64,000 bases of DNA from Bos javanicus. Taxonomy: Eukaryota > Chordata > Mammalia > Artiodactyla > Bovidae. A program made the translations under genes and the position numbers. The stretch spans positions 434,001 through 498,000 of the forward strand of contig NW_026893634.1 in NCBI RefSeq assembly GCF_032452875.1. Direction: 5' to 3'. Of this stretch, positions 63,975-64,000 are shown piece after piece. The notes under the pieces were generated by a model. The model searched no databases. It saw only the letters and a list, made by a program, of their open reading frames with translations, and was not told where the DNA came from. How positions within the stretch are numbered: position 1 is the stretch's first letter; each line of letters opens with the position of its first letter.

Positions 63975-64000
63975 GATCAGTGTATGATACCAAACATGAT

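Larger units (their letters stand above)
1..64000. repeat. Satellite array, 22-23 bp dimeric unit, spanning the whole window
   Basis: The sequence is made almost entirely of 11-12 bp half-units beginning TGATCAG or TGATAG, alternating GTGCA-type and CCACG/TCACG-type endings, so the true period is 22-23 bp. Both window ends lie inside the array, so its full length is unknown. The unit is about half GC and contains TGATCA, TGCATG and CACGTG. No inverted segment was seen: all units and all embedded blocks point the same way. There is no recognisable transposon, terminal repeat, tRNA, rRNA or protein gene. I do not recognise a named satellite family. Confidence 0.97.

Noticed and set aside
1..64000. 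Human beta satellite, because of the shared GATCAGTGCA
   Set aside because: Beta satellite has a monomer of about 68 bp. Here the period is 22-23 bp and the rest of the unit differs, so the shared ten bases are not enough.
1..64000. Bacterial replication origin or Dam/SeqA-type GATC cluster
   Set aside because: GATC density is a by-product of the tandem unit. There are no DnaA boxes, no adjacent genes, and 64 kb of satellite is not bacterial in character.
1..64000. Telomeric repeat or G-quadruplex tract
   Set aside because: No TTAGGG-like units and no runs of G longer than a few bases occur.

Overview
The window is one continuous satellite-DNA array with no credible protein-coding or RNA gene. 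Nearly every base belongs to a short tandem repeat. The basic unit is an 11-12 bp half-unit containing TGATCAG. Half-units pair into a 22-23 bp dimer of the form TGATCAGTGCA + TGATCAGCCACG, or the 11-mer TGATAGCCACG. Each dimer carries a GATC in most half-units, one CACGTG and one TGCATG. Scale, architecture and loss of CpG in the older copies point to a eukaryote with CpG methylation (vertebrate or plant). There is no unique sequence to place it further.

Thirty blocks of 239-246 bp interrupt the simple array, all in the same orientation. They are not foreign insertions. Each is about 11 diverged copies of the same 22-23 bp unit in which CACGTG has mostly been replaced by CAGCTG-type sequence. 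Their lengths and diagnostic deletions define subtypes: A and D (246 bp), B (242), C (241) and E (239). A, D and related copies have one downstream tail (class I, with CCATTAAGTCACG); B, C and E have another (class II, with GATAAGCC).

Layout: 1-3144, homogeneous simple array. 3145-6661, two class I blocks with local duplications, including a triplicated 202 bp segment. 6662 to about 31585, three successive higher-order repeats (HORs) of about 7.9-8.8 kb in the order A-B-C-D-E; the third has lost E and gained a second D (D'). 31586-34245, rearranged A and D/D' blocks. 34246-53763, units of about 2.9-3.5 kb, each with one D-type block and, in several, a 'ghost' position about 1.8 kb downstream where flanking landmarks persist without the block. 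53764-64000, an E, B, C, D, E-position series that restores the order seen in the first half.

The short open frames inside class I blocks start at TTG, are broken by stops or indels in other copies, and are judged not to be genes. The most interesting content is structural: nested repeats at four scales, ghost positions, hybrid blocks, unit-sized indels, and a second half that keeps subtype indels but has lost most subtype substitutions. If bound or transcribed, the array would also present a very dense set of TCACGTGA E-boxes and, on one RNA strand, UGCAUG motifs. Block boundaries and spacings were read by eye and may be off by one or two bases.
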